DNA of 64,000 nt from Sediminibacterium sp. (GTDB lineage: Bacteria > Bacteroidota > Bacteroidia > Chitinophagales > Chitinophagaceae). Each line of letters starts with the position of its first letter. Position 1 is the stretch's first letter. Positions 42,731 through 52,545 of this stretch are shown one piece after another. The stretch covers positions 59,443 to 123,442 of the forward strand of contig JAFWCB010000009.1 of assembly GCA_017537025.1 (NCBI GenBank), read 5' to 3'. Below the pieces are notes generated by a model. It saw nothing but the letters and a program-made list of their open reading frames with translations. It was not told the origin of the DNA and searched no databases. Position numbers and translations under genes: made by a program.

Positions 42731-44176
42731 ATGCGTAATAAATCGTTTTTTATCTTTTGCTTGTTTTTTTTATTGGTAGTTGCCGCCGATGCGCAAGTAC
42801 CCAAAACTTCACCCTCCGGATATAGGATACCCATTACTATTACACCTTTAAAGAATACAAAAGTATACTTGGGTTCTTATTTTGGTAAAAGTATGACGCT
42901 CGTTGATTCGGCGAAAATTGATGCCAATAGTAAGGGGGTATTTCAGGGATCAAAAAAATTAACCGGCGGTATTTATTTTGTGGTATCACCCAGCTATACC
43001 ATTTTATTTGAATTATTGATGGATGCACAACAGCAGTTTTCTATTGTAGCAGATACGACTCAGAAAGAAAAAGCGATGATTAGTGGGTCCCCCGACAATG
43101 ATCTTTTTAAACAGTATTCTATTTTTTCAACGGAAAAAGGAAAACTATTACAACAGCTTGAGGCTGCGTTTAAAGCTGCCACAAACCAGGCCGATTCTGC
43201 CCGGATAAAAGAGCAGATCATTAAAACCGATAAAGCGTTAAGGGACTATCAAGAAAATATTATTAAAACAAAACCGCAGAGTTTACTGGCTACTTTGTTT
43301 TCCGCCATGAAACGCCCCACACCGCCGCCAATACCTGTGATAAAGGGTAAGCCCGATTCTACCTACCCTTACTATTTTGTGAAGAATCATTATTGGGATG
43401 GTATTAGTTTCAATGATGACCGTTTATTACGCACTCCTTTTTTTGAACCTAAGATCGATGAGTATTACAAAAATTATGTATCTCCCAATCCCGATTCCAT
43501 TATTCAGGAAGTGAAGATGATGTTATTGTATGCACGTTCGGGAAAAGAAATATATCCTTACTTGCTTACCAAGTTCACCAATAAATATATGACTCCTGAA
43601 TTTATGGGTCAGGATAAAGTGTTCGTGTATTTATTTGAAAATTTTTACGCTAAAGGAGATACCCTATTATTAAACCCTGCTTCGCGCAAAACCGTTACCG
43701 AAAGGGCATATAGCCTCATGGCAAATCAATTAGGCAATCCGGCACCCGTACTCGATTTAACAGATACAGTAGGTAAAACGGTTTCATTATATGCGCAAAA
43801 ATCGCCGTTTACATTAGTTGTTTTTTGGGATCCTAATTGCGGACACTGTAAGGAAGAGCTACCGCGTATAGATTCCATTTATAGGGCTAAATGGAAAGCA
43901 AAAGGCGTATCTGTTTATTCCGTAAATATTTATGAGAATGAAATTGCTGCATGGAAACAATTTTTAAAAGAGAAAAATATAAGTAAAGAATGGGTACAGG
44001 CTTATCAAACCAAAGCAGCTCGTGATGCGGAGCAGAAAGCAGGTGTACCTAATTATCGACAACTATATGATATTTTTAAAACACCTACACTTTATCTGTT
44101 AGATAAGGATAAACGAATTATGGCCAAGCAGCTTAGCATTGAACAGTTTGATGCTTTAATAGATGCTAAACAATAG
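42731..44176 (+). CDS. TlpA-like periplasmic thioredoxin-fold protein with DUF4369/5106-like domain
   Basis: 481 residues from the ATG at 42731 with a signal peptide (NKSFFIFCLFFLLVVAADAQ). The N-terminal beta domain (about 30-115) resembles DUF4369. A helical middle part follows, with a thioredoxin domain from about residue 335. The redox motif CGHC is in VVFWDPNCGHCKEELPRID, and the cis-Pro is in FKTPTLYLL. It probably acts in thiol exchange or disulfide reduction in the periplasm, as in the TlpA/ResA group. It converges with metF, overlapping by 11 bases. Confidence 0.88.
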   Translation: MRNKSFFIFCLFFLLVVAADAQVPKTSPSGYRIPITITPLKNTKVYLGSYFGKSMTLVDSAKIDANSKGVFQGSKKLTGGIYFVVSPSYTILFELLMDAQQQFSIVADTTQKEKAMISGSPDNDLFKQYSIFSTEKGKLLQQLEAAFKAATNQADSARIKEQIIKTDKALRDYQENIIKTKPQSLLATLFSAMKRPTPPPIPVIKGKPDSTYPYYFVKNHYWDGISFNDDRLLRTPFFEPKIDEYYKNYVSPNPDSIIQEVKMMLLYARSGKEIYPYLLTKFTNKYMTPEFMGQDKVFVYLFENFYAKGDTLLLNPASRKTVTERAYSLMANQLGNPAPVLDLTDTVGKTVSLYAQKSPFTLVVFWDPNCGHCKEELPRIDSIYRAKWKAKGVSVYSVNIYENEIAAWKQFLKEKNISKEWVQAYQTKAARDAEQKAGVPNYRQLYDIFKTPTLYLLDKDKRIMAKQLSIEQFDALIDAKQ

Positions 44177-45119
44177 CATTCACCACATTCCAAATAACTT
44201 TTGGTTTACCGAGTGTGTAGTAATGCAATACCGGTACGCCAAATTTTTTCAACTCCTTACTCTGTTGAATAAGCCACTCAGTGCCTATTTGCTCGCATTC
44301 GGCATCGGTTTTACATTTAGAGATAGCGTTAGATAATTCGGTAGGGATATCTACATGAAATATTCTTGGTAAAACAGAGAGTTGTTTTTTATTGGTGATA
44401 GGTTTTAATCCGGGAATAATGGGAACCGTAATACCCATATCTCTACAAGCTTTTACGTAATCAAAGAATTTTTGATTATCGAAAAACATTTGTGTCATAA
44501 TATAATCGGCGCCTGCATCCACTTTTTCTTTTAGTCGTTGCAAATCTATTTCTAAGTTAGGCGCTTCGAAATGTTTTTCGGGATAGCCGGCAGTACCAAT
44601 ACAGAAATTAGTTTTACCCCCGTTTTGTATGTCTTCATCAATATATAAACCACTATTGAGGTTTACCACTTGTTTTTGAAGATCAATGGCGTATCTATGT
44701 CCACCGGGCTCAGGCTCAAAGCTGGCCTCATTTTTGGCGGCATCTCCCCGAAGTACGAGTACATTATCTATTCCCAAGAAATTGAGATCAATAAGAGCAT
44801 CTTCACTTTCGCGTTTATTAAAACCGCCACAAATAAAATGGGGTACCGTATCTACTTGATAATGGTTCATAATAGCTGCGCAAATACCTACTGTACCCGG
44901 GCGTTTACGAACTTCTACTTTATCAAAAGTGCCATCGGATTTCTTTTTAAAAGCAGTTTCGCTGCGATGATAGGTAACATTGATCCAAGAAGGTTTAAAC
45001 TCCATGAGTGGATCCAGATGATCATATACATTTTGGATGGTTTTCCCTTTTAGCGGTGGCAATACTTCAAAAGAAATAAGGGTATCTTTCGCCTGCTGAA
45101 TATGTTCGGTAACTTTCAT
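44166..45119 (-). CDS. metF: 5,10-methylenetetrahydrofolate reductase
   Basis: 317 residues from the ATG at 45119, giving the family start KVTEHIQQAKDTLISFEVLPP (the catalytic Glu is in FEVLPP). A longer frame to 45173 adds 18 untypical residues. FAD/folate-binding blocks include NVTYHRSE, VPHFICGG, VLVLRGD, IGTAGYPEKH, and TQMFFDNQKFFDY. It reduces methylene-THF to methyl-THF for methionine synthesis. No metH lies in the window. It is divergent from lptB by about 140 bases. Confidence 0.95.
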   Translation of the reverse strand: MKVTEHIQQAKDTLISFEVLPPLKGKTIQNVYDHLDPLMEFKPSWINVTYHRSETAFKKKSDGTFDKVEVRKRPGTVGICAAIMNHYQVDTVPHFICGGFNKRESEDALIDLNFLGIDNVLVLRGDAAKNEASFEPEPGGHRYAIDLQKQVVNLNSGLYIDEDIQNGGKTNFCIGTAGYPEKHFEAPNLEIDLQRLKEKVDAGADYIMTQMFFDNQKFFDYVKACRDMGITVPIIPGLKPITNKKQLSVLPRIFHVDIPTELSNAISKCKTDAECEQIGTEWLIQQSKELKKFGVPVLHYYTLGKPKVIWNVVNAIV

Positions 45120-45257
45120 CTGCTGTGCTAAACTTTTGTGCAAGATACAACGAGTTGGATAAATGATAACCATTAGCTATCCAAGCCGATCGTATTTAAC
45201 TCCTTATAACACCTCTTTACCAACCATTTATTTTATCTTCGCACTAAATATTTTTTC

Positions 45258-46025
45258 TTGAGTCTTATCATCCATACCAAAAATCTGGTAAAACGCTATA
45301 AAGGCAGAACCGTAGTAAATCAGGTATCTGTAAGCGTTAAGCAAGGCGAAATTGTGGGACTATTAGGCCCGAATGGTGCCGGTAAAACCACTTCCTTTTA
45401 TATGGTAGTCGGGCTCATAAAACCCGACGAAGGAACTGTTTATTTGAACGAAGAAGATATTACTAAACTACCCATGTACAAGAGAGCGCAAATGGGTATT
45501 GGTTACTTACCTCAAGAAGCCAGTGTTTTCAGAAAATTAAGCGTGGAAGATAATATCATGGCTGTGCTGGAAATGACCAAACTCAATGCTGAAGAGCGTG
45601 CTGCTAAATTAGAGTCCTTACTCGATGAATTTAATTTGCACCATGTGAGAAAAAATAATGGCGATAGCTTAAGTGGAGGTGAGAGAAGAAGAACAGAGAT
45701 AGCACGGGCTTTAGCCGTAGATCCTAAATTTATTTTGTTAGATGAACCCTTTGCAGGTGTTGATCCTATTGCGGTTGAGGATATTCAAAGCGTAGTGGCA
45801 AAACTCAAATATAAAAATATTGGTATTCTAATTACCGATCATAATGTGAACGAAACACTTTCCATTTGCGATAGGGCTTACTTACTTATTGAAGGAAAAA
45901 TTTTTAAACACGGAACAGCAGAAGAACTAGCCGAAGACGATCAGGTTCGTCGTCTTTACCTGGGCACCAATTTCGAATTAAAGCGCAAAGATTGGATCAT
46001 AGAGATGGCGCGTGAAAATAGCTAG
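45258..46025 (+). CDS. lptB: LPS export ABC transporter ATP-binding protein
   Basis: 255 residues, starting TTG at 45258. Walker [11 protein letters not shown] loop [10 protein letters not shown], signature [15 protein letters not shown], Walker B FILLDEPF and H loop ITDHNV are all intact. The YLPQEASVF and [13 protein letters not shown] segments are specific for LptB, the cytoplasmic ATPase of the LptBFG complex that extracts lipopolysaccharide from the inner membrane. A 12-residue C-terminal extension ([12 protein letters not shown]) is common in Bacteroidota. The GH3-like and fabG genes follow at 50- and 36-base gaps. Confidence 0.93.
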   Translation: MSLIIHTKNLVKRYKGRTVVNQVSVSVKQGEIVGLLGPNGAGKTTSFYMVVGLIKPDEGTVYLNEEDITKLPMYKRAQMGIGYLPQEASVFRKLSVEDNIMAVLEMTKLNAEERAAKLESLLDEFNLHHVRKNNGDSLSGGERRRTEIARALAVDPKFILLDEPFAGVDPIAVEDIQSVVAKLKYKNIGILITDHNVNETLSICDRAYLLIEGKIFKHGTAEELAEDDQVRRLYLGTNFELKRKDWIIEMARENS

Positions 46026-46075
46026 TCCTAAGTTGTTGATTATCTGCCCTTTTATCCTTATTTTCAGGCTCTATC

Positions 46076-47584
46076 ATGAAGCTGTTAAGCCCTGCTATAT
46101 CCCGATTAGCTCGCCTTCGCCATTGGCGAATTGAACAATGGGTACAAGACCCCATTGCGGCACAGCGTGAGGTGTTACAAGATCTGGTTACACATGGTCA
46201 ATACACGGAATTTGGTCGCAAATACGGGTTTAATCAATTGTTCACGATTAGGAAATTTAAAGAAGCGGTTCCTATTCACGAATACAATGATGTAAAGCCC
46301 TATATAGAACGGATTATGCAGGGGGAAGAAAATATTTTATGGAATACCCCGGTATCTTGGTTTGCAAAAAGCAGTGGAACCACCAGTGATAAAAGTAAGT
46401 TCATCCCTATTACGCAAGAAAGCTTGGAAGACTGCCATTTTCAGAGTGCCAAAGACGTTCTCACCCTTTACTATAATCATCATAATGGAAGCGATCTGTT
46501 AACAGGTAAGGGATTAGTGATTGGAGGCAGCCACCAGATTAGTCCGATTAATGAATCCATGCAGTATGGCGATTTGAGTGCTGTACTTTTACAAAATACA
46601 CCTATGTGGGCGAACTGGATTCGTACACCGGAACTATCAATTGCTTTGCTTGATGAATGGGAAACTAAGATTGAGAAACTGGCACAAAGTACCATTGAAG
46701 AAGATGTAACTTCCATTTCAGGAGTTCCTACCTGGACCCTTATTTTGATCAGAAGAATATTGGAGATAACAGGCAAAGCTACTTTAAAAGAAGTATGGCC
46801 AAATTTGGAATTATATATACATGGTGGCGTTTCTTTTGTGCCTTATCGGGATCAGTTTAAAAAATTAATTGGTGAGGGCTGCAGTTATTTAGAAATGTAT
46901 AATGCCAGTGAAGGTTTTTTTGCTGCACAGGATACACCCGATGAAGAGGGTATGTTATTGTTTGTGGAGAATGGAATATTTTATGAGTTCATGCCTGTGG
47001 GTGAGTATGGGAAAGAAAATCCTACAACAATAGGTTTAGATAAAGTGGAAGTAGGACAAAACTACGCAATGGTTATTAGTACCAATGGGGGTCTGTGGAG
47101 ATATTTATTGGGAGATACGGTTCAGTTTACATCATTACATCCTTTCAAAATAAAAGTGAGTGGAAGGCTTAAGCAGTACATCAATACTTTCGGTGAAGAA
47201 TTAATTGCAGATAATGCTGATAAAGCTATTGCTATAGCTTGCGAAAAAACAGGTTTAATGGTGAATGATTATACCGCTGCACCGGTTTATTTTGGCGATA
47301 ATACCAAAGGCGCGCATGAATGGTTAATAGAGTTTGAAGAAGAGCCTGCTAATATCGATTCATTTGCGTATGAGTTAGACTGCGCATTAAAGTCTGTTAA
47401 TAGTGATTACGAAGCGAAGCGATATAAAGATATTGCACTTAGTTTACCAGTTGTAAAGGCACTATCAAGAGGAACTTTTCATGCATGGTTAAAGCAAAAA
47501 GGGAAATTGGGTGGACAGCATAAAGTACCTCGGCTGAGCAATGAACGAACGTATATTGAAGAAGTAAAAAAATTGATTAAATAA
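46076..47584 (+). CDS. GH3 auxin-responsive-like acyl-adenylate/amido synthetase
   Basis: 502 residues matching the GH3 family of the adenylate-forming superfamily. The phosphate-binding motif is AKSSGTTSDKSKFIP, and ATP-site blocks YNASEGFFAAQD and LLGDTVQFTS are present. Plant GH3 enzymes join amino acids to acyl acids; bacterial homologues have no firmly known substrate. In Bacteroidota they often sit near lipid genes, as here between lptB and fabG. The length is normal and all motifs are intact. Confidence 0.9.
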   Translation: MKLLSPAISRLARLRHWRIEQWVQDPIAAQREVLQDLVTHGQYTEFGRKYGFNQLFTIRKFKEAVPIHEYNDVKPYIERIMQGEENILWNTPVSWFAKSSGTTSDKSKFIPITQESLEDCHFQSAKDVLTLYYNHHNGSDLLTGKGLVIGGSHQISPINESMQYGDLSAVLLQNTPMWANWIRTPELSIALLDEWETKIEKLAQSTIEEDVTSISGVPTWTLILIRRILEITGKATLKEVWPNLELYIHGGVSFVPYRDQFKKLIGEGCSYLEMYNASEGFFAAQDTPDEEGMLLFVENGIFYEFMPVGEYGKENPTTIGLDKVEVGQNYAMVISTNGGLWRYLLGDTVQFTSLHPFKIKVSGRLKQYINTFGEELIADNADKAIAIACEKTGLMVNDYTAAPVYFGDNTKGAHEWLIEFEEEPANIDSFAYELDCALKSVNSDYEAKRYKDIALSLPVVKALSRGTFHAWLKQKGKLGGQHKVPRLSNERTYIEEVKKLIK

Positions 47585-47620
47585 TAATAACGTTTATTTG
47601 CGCAATCTAAAATTATTGTT

Positions 47621-48376
47621 ATGCAATTATTAGCAGGAAAAACATCGATTGTTACAGGGGCAGCCAGAGGCATTGGAGCTGCGATAGCTTTGAAATTAGC
47701 TGAACATGGTAGTAATGTGGTATTGACTTATGTGAGTGATAGCAGTGCCGAAAAAGCAAATGCCTTAGTTGCACAAATCGAGGGGATGGGCGTAAAAGCA
47801 AAAGCTGTGAAAAGCAATGCAGGTGTTTTTGCAGAGTGTGAAACATTAGTAAATGATACAATAAAAGAATTTGGTGCGATTGATGTTTGCGTAAACAATG
47901 CAGGAATTTCAAAAGACAATTTATTATTGCGTATGAGTGAGGAACAGTGGGATGAAGTGATGGATATTAATTTGAAAAGTATTTTTAACATGACGAAACA
48001 GGTCATTCGTCCAATGATGAAAGCCAAATCGGGCAGTATTATAAATATGAGCTCAATTATTGGTATCCGCGGTAATGCAGGGCAAAGTAGTTATGCAGCC
48101 AGTAAGGCCGGCATTATTGGATTTACTAAATCTATTGCTGCTGAGTTAGGTAGCAGAAATATTCGTTGTAACGCAATTGCTCCGGGTTTTATTGAAACTG
48201 ATATGACACATTATTTAAAAGATGGAGATGCTGCCACTTCTTTTTTACAAAAAATCCCTTTGGGAAGATTTGGTAAGGCAGAAGAGATTGCTAACACTAC
48301 TTTGTTTTTAGCAAGTGATATGAGCTCCTATATTACCGGTCAAGTATTAAGCACTTGCGGGGGATTGAATATTTAG
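47621..48376 (+). CDS. fabG: 3-oxoacyl-ACP reductase FabG
   Basis: 251 residues of the short-chain dehydrogenase fold. The cofactor loop TGAARGIGAAIA, NNAG motif VCVNNAGIS, catalytic Ser in INMSSIIG and the YAASK motif in QSSYAASKAGIIG are intact. The PG-motif IAPGFIETDMTH is typical of FabG. It reduces 3-oxoacyl-ACP with NADPH in fatty acid elongation. It is downstream of GH3 in the same direction and converges with the SbtA-like gene after 6 bases. Confidence 0.92.
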   Translation: MQLLAGKTSIVTGAARGIGAAIALKLAEHGSNVVLTYVSDSSAEKANALVAQIEGMGVKAKAVKSNAGVFAECETLVNDTIKEFGAIDVCVNNAGISKDNLLLRMSEEQWDEVMDINLKSIFNMTKQVIRPMMKAKSGSIINMSSIIGIRGNAGQSSYAASKAGIIGFTKSIAAELGSRNIRCNAIAPGFIETDMTHYLKDGDAATSFLQKIPLGRFGKAEEIANTTLFLASDMSSYITGQVLSTCGGLNI

Positions 48377-48382
48377 TGATAG

Positions 48383-49354
48383 TTACACCGTTGGTATCCA
48401 TTCAATCAATAACCAATACAAAGGCATACCAATACTAATGTTGAATGGGAAAGTTAGTCCTAATGCCATTGGTATATATAGCCCCGGATCTGCTTTTGGA
48501 GCGGCCAGTCGCATAGCTGCAGGCACTGCGATATAAGATGCACTTGCTGCTAAAATAGCAAGCATAAATCGATTACCCGTTTCTATATGCCAAAAACTGC
48601 TGATCCAAACAGCCATGAATCCGTTGAATAAAGGAATAATAATACTAATTACGGTTACGAACCAACCATACTGAATAAATGCCTTAAATCGCTTTGCAGC
48701 AACCATACCCATTTCTAGTAAAAAAATAGCTAGGAATCCTTTAAAAATATCTGATGTAAATGGTTTGATTCCTTCTGCTTGTTTGGTATCTGCAATAAGA
48801 CCTATAAAAAGGCTTCCTAAAATCATCCAAACAGATCCATTGGTAAAAGCATCATGAAGAACAGTTTTAAAACTGCTTGTTTTCTCTTGACTTTTTTCAT
48901 ATTTACGAATGAGGATCATACCTACTACAATGGCAGGTGCTTCCATCATTGCCATGGCGGCCACCATGTGGCCGCCATAAGGGGTATTGTTCATTTCTAA
49001 AAAAGAAGCAGCTGAAATAAAAGTTACGGCACTCACCGATCCATAAGCAGAGGCAACGGCACCGGCATCAGAAACATTTAACTTCCATCTTAATAAATAA
49101 AAAACATATACAGGTACAATAATAGAAAATAAAAGTGCCAGTACTAATGTAATGATAATTGTTTCATTGATACCACTATGCACTAATTCTTGTCCGCCCC
49201 TAAACCCAATCGAAAAAAGTAAATAGAGAGAAATAAATTTTGCACTGGAAGCCGGTATCTCCAGATCACTTTTAACGATGGTAGCTAATACACCCAAAAT
49301 AAAGAATAGTAGCACCGGATTAGTAAGATTACTGATTAAAATATTCGTATTCAT
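48383..49354 (-). CDS. SbtA-like sodium-dependent bicarbonate transporter family permease
   Basis: 323 residues, about ten membrane helices in two inverted halves. The opening LTNPVLLFFILGVLATIVKS and the segments FRGGQELVHSG and SAYGSVSAVTFISA match the SbtA family. In cyanobacteria SbtA takes up bicarbonate with Na+; in a heterotroph it may supply bicarbonate for carboxylases (inference). No PII-like SbtB gene is adjacent. It is divergent from the ABC transporter gene with a 110-base gap. Confidence 0.9.
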   Translation of the reverse strand: MNTNILISNLTNPVLLFFILGVLATIVKSDLEIPASSAKFISLYLLFSIGFRGGQELVHSGINETIIITLVLALLFSIIVPVYVFYLLRWKLNVSDAGAVASAYGSVSAVTFISAASFLEMNNTPYGGHMVAAMAMMEAPAIVVGMILIRKYEKSQEKTSSFKTVLHDAFTNGSVWMILGSLFIGLIADTKQAEGIKPFTSDIFKGFLAIFLLEMGMVAAKRFKAFIQYGWFVTVISIIIPLFNGFMAVWISSFWHIETGNRFMLAILAASASYIAVPAAMRLAAPKADPGLYIPMALGLTFPFNISIGMPLYWLLIEWIPTV

Positions 49355-49464
49355 GATAAATTTGGTTGTATTTTTACTTTTATTAGCAGTAGATTAACGA
49401 AATTAGGCACAATCCTTGTCAATCTTGTGCCAAGCGGAACAATTTATAACCGAACGTACGGCTT

Positions 49465-51165
49465 ATGGCATCACAAAACAAAGTATCTCCACTCGGAGCA
49501 GCAAAAAAAATTTTCACCCTTTTACGTTTAGATCGAAAAGACGTATATGCCATCTATGTATTTGCCATACTTGCAGGATTAGTACATTTAGCCATGCCAC
49601 TGGGTATTCAAACCATTATTAGCTTTGTGATGGCCGGTTCTATGAGCACTTCCATCATTATTTTAATATTCTTGGTGGTTTTAGCTGTTTTTTTGAATGG
49701 ATTGCTTCAGGTCAGGCAAATGCAGGTAACTGAAAAAATCCAACAGAAAATTTATGTTCGCTATGCCATGGAGTTTTCCGACAGGCTGCCCAAAATCAAT
49801 ATTGAAAAACTAGATAGTTACTATCTACCTGAACTTGTAAATCGTTTTTTTGATACTATTTCGCTACAAAAAGGAATTGAGAAAATATTATTAGATATTC
49901 CTGCGGCCGTTATTCAAATTATTTTCGGCGTATCGTTACTGGCATTGTACCATCCCGTTTTTATTGGTTTTGGAACGGTACTACTTATTATTCTTTACAT
50001 CATTCTTCGCTATACCTTACCCGATGGTTTTGAAGCAAGCTTGGAAGCTAGCAATCAAAAATATGCTACAGCGGCATGGTTAGAGGAAATGGCTAGAGTT
50101 ATAAAAACTTTTAAATATTCCCGAGGAACATCATTAAATATTCAAAAAACAGATGGTATCGTAGATAAATACTTACATGCGCGAACAAATTATTTTAGGG
50201 TGCTACTCACGCAGTATTGGAGCTTGGTAAGTTTTAAGTTAATTATTACCGCAGCGATGCTTATTGTAGGTGCTGTATTATTAGTAGATCAACAAATCAA
50301 TATTGGGCAGTTCATTGCTGCGGATATTGTGATTCTTTCCGTTATCGGATCGGTTGAAAAGTTAATTGGAAATTTAGATAAAGTATACGATGTACTTACC
50401 TCCGTTGAAAAACTTAGTAAGATCACAGAAAGTGATATAGAAGTAGAAGGATCTGTAGCATTACAACAAATCAACAGTGGCGTTTCAATTTCATTTGAGC
50501 AAGTAAATTTTGGTTACAATAATGCAAAGGATATTCTTCAAGGAATAAATCTTCAAATTAAGCCTGGCGAAAAAATTTGTATCATGGGTGAGTCGGGTTC
50601 CGGAAAATCAAGCATGCTAAGACTTCTCACCGGTGCTTTCAAACAGTTTGAAGGTGCTGTTCTGATAGACGATATGCCTATTGGCAATTATACACTAAAC
50701 TCTATACGCGCTCAAACCGGAATACTATTAAGTCAGCAAGATATATTTAACGGTACCATTTGGGAAAACATAACAATGGGTAATACGGAAATCAAACATA
50801 GTGAGGTTACAACTTTAGTTGAAAGCTGTGGATTGTCTTCGTTTATCAAAAATTTACCCAAAGGATATGATACCATACTGGATCCTTCAGGTATTAAACT
50901 AACGGGAAAGATTCGTCAGAATGTATTATTATTAAGAGCTTTATTAGGAAATCCGAGATTGCTTTTATTGGAAGAGCCATTAAATTATTTAGAACCGGCA
51001 TACAAAGAGAAAATAACCGATTATCTGATGAAAAAAGGAGAAGCAACTATTTTGATTGCAACTAACGATAAATCACTTGCAGCTAATGCAAATCGTATTG
51101 TATATCTGGAGAAAGGGCGTGTAAAAGCGATCGGCAGTTGGGAACAAATTAAAGAATTGATCTGA
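49465..51165 (+). CDS. ABC exporter subunit (fused TMD-NBD) with degenerate ATPase motifs
   Basis: 566 residues: a six-helix transmembrane domain (about 25-300) and a nucleotide-binding domain. Walker A GESGSGKS (375-382) and the Q loop LLSQQDIF are intact. The signature LSGGQ reads LTGKI (479-483), Walker B is LLLLEEP (E503-E504), the D loop is LNYLEP instead of SALD, and the H-loop His is Asn534 in IATNDKS. This suggests poor hydrolysis, or a half-dead partner. The following HlyD and TolC-like genes (9- and 3-base gaps) make it a type I secretion-like tripartite exporter; there is no peptidase domain or obvious substrate gene. Confidence 0.88.
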   Translation: MASQNKVSPLGAAKKIFTLLRLDRKDVYAIYVFAILAGLVHLAMPLGIQTIISFVMAGSMSTSIIILIFLVVLAVFLNGLLQVRQMQVTEKIQQKIYVRYAMEFSDRLPKINIEKLDSYYLPELVNRFFDTISLQKGIEKILLDIPAAVIQIIFGVSLLALYHPVFIGFGTVLLIILYIILRYTLPDGFEASLEASNQKYATAAWLEEMARVIKTFKYSRGTSLNIQKTDGIVDKYLHARTNYFRVLLTQYWSLVSFKLIITAAMLIVGAVLLVDQQINIGQFIAADIVILSVIGSVEKLIGNLDKVYDVLTSVEKLSKITESDIEVEGSVALQQINSGVSISFEQVNFGYNNAKDILQGINLQIKPGEKICIMGESGSGKSSMLRLLTGAFKQFEGAVLIDDMPIGNYTLNSIRAQTGILLSQQDIFNGTIWENITMGNTEIKHSEVTTLVESCGLSSFIKNLPKGYDTILDPSGIKLTGKIRQNVLLLRALLGNPRLLLLEEPLNYLEPAYKEKITDYLMKKGEATILIATNDKSLAANANRIVYLEKGRVKAIGSWEQIKELI

Positions 51166-51174
51166 TAAAATAGT

Positions 51175-52542
51175 ATGGCAAATCATTATTTCATAGAAGC
51201 TGATATTGATAGCGAGGTAGCACATACGCAGCTAAAATCATTTAAGGCAGTATATCATATCAACAAAACCAATAACATTAAAAAATGGCTTTGGGGTATA
51301 TTAATCGCTCTGATCATTACCTTATTTCTACCCTGGACGCAAAACATCCGTGCTACAGGTGCTGTAACAACTCTGCGTCAAGAGCAACGTCCGCAAGAGC
51401 TTAATACTATTATCGCAGGAAGAGTTGTGAAATGGTATGTAAAAGAGGGCGACTTCGTTAAAAAAGGAGATACGATTTTGCAGCTAGGAGAAGTAAAAGT
51501 AGACTATTTTGATCCTAAATTACTAGATAGAACCAAACAACAAATTGATGCAAAACAAACGGCGATAGGAGGATATCAAAGTAAAGCAATTACTGCTGAG
51601 TCACAGATTAAAGCATTAGAGGAAGGGCAAAAATTAAAACTCTCACAAATTGATATCAAACTCCGGCAACAAGATTTAAAAGTTACCAGTGATAGTATTG
51701 ATTTAGTGGCGGCATCTAATGAATTGAGTGTAGCGAAAAGGCAAATTGACGCAGCCAAACTCATGCTGGATAGTGGTGTTATTTCTTTGATCGATTTTGA
51801 GAGAAGAAAAATAAGTTTTCAAAATGCAGTTGCAAAAAGAGTGGGCGCCGAAAATAAGTTTCTTCAGTCTAAGCAAGAGCTTATAAGCTTACGCATAGAA
51901 AAAAATGCAACAGTTCAAGAGTATACAGATAAAATAGCAAAAGCCAATGGCGATCGTTTTGGGTCATTAGCCAATGTAGCTACGGGAGAGGCTGATGTTG
52001 CTAAGTTGCAGAACGCTTACAGTAATTATGATATTAGAAATCAACTTTATTATATAACGGCTCCGCAAAGCGGACAAATTACCAAAGCCCGTAAAGCAGG
52101 TATCGGTGAAATGGTGAAAGAGGGGGATATGGTTGTGGAGGTGGTACCAGATCAAATAAAATATGCAGTGGAGTTATTTGTTGCACCTATGGATTTACCA
52201 CTTATTAATATAGGTCAGAAAATCAGGTTTATTTTTGATGGCTTCCCGGCTATCGTATTTACCGGATGGCCTGCCGCTTCTTACGGAACCTTTGGGGGCG
52301 TAGTTGCTGCAGTTGAAACATCTGTAAGTGCGAATGGGAAATTTAGGTTATTAGTAATAGAAGACCCGCAGGAAAAACCATGGCCTAAACAGTTGCGAAT
52401 GGGTGGAGGCGCCAATGGTATTGCCCTACTTAAAGATGTACCAATCGGATATGAATTGTGGCGAAATATCAATGGCTTCCCTCCTGAGTACTATAAACCT
52501 ACTGCTGCGGATAAATCGATGGCAACTGAGAAGAAAAAATAA
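51175..52542 (+). CDS. HlyD-family membrane fusion protein
   Basis: 455 residues. One membrane helix near the N terminus (WLWGILIALIITLFLPW, about 39-55) is followed by a barrel-sandwich/lipoyl strand, VVKWYVKEGDFVKKGDTILQLG. A long coiled-coil hairpin (about 120-285) comes next, and the second half-lipoyl segment TAPQSGQITKARKAGIGEMVKEG closes it. It links the inner-membrane ABC protein with the outer-membrane channel encoded 3 bases downstream. It starts 9 bases after the ABC gene. The C-terminal tail (about 420-455) is hydrophilic. Confidence 0.9.
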   Translation: MANHYFIEADIDSEVAHTQLKSFKAVYHINKTNNIKKWLWGILIALIITLFLPWTQNIRATGAVTTLRQEQRPQELNTIIAGRVVKWYVKEGDFVKKGDTILQLGEVKVDYFDPKLLDRTKQQIDAKQTAIGGYQSKAITAESQIKALEEGQKLKLSQIDIKLRQQDLKVTSDSIDLVAASNELSVAKRQIDAAKLMLDSGVISLIDFERRKISFQNAVAKRVGAENKFLQSKQELISLRIEKNATVQEYTDKIAKANGDRFGSLANVATGEADVAKLQNAYSNYDIRNQLYYITAPQSGQITKARKAGIGEMVKEGDMVVEVVPDQIKYAVELFVAPMDLPLINIGQKIRFIFDGFPAIVFTGWPAASYGTFGGVVAAVETSVSANGKFRLLVIEDPQEKPWPKQLRMGGGANGIALLKDVPIGYELWRNINGFPPEYYKPTAADKSMATEKKK

Positions 52543-52545
52543 CCA

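Noticed and set aside
46116-46130. TTCGCCATTGGCGAA palindrome near the start of the GH3-like gene
   Set aside because: It resembles the dispersed hairpins, but the encoded residues align with the normal N-terminal region of the family with no extra length, so it may be chance.
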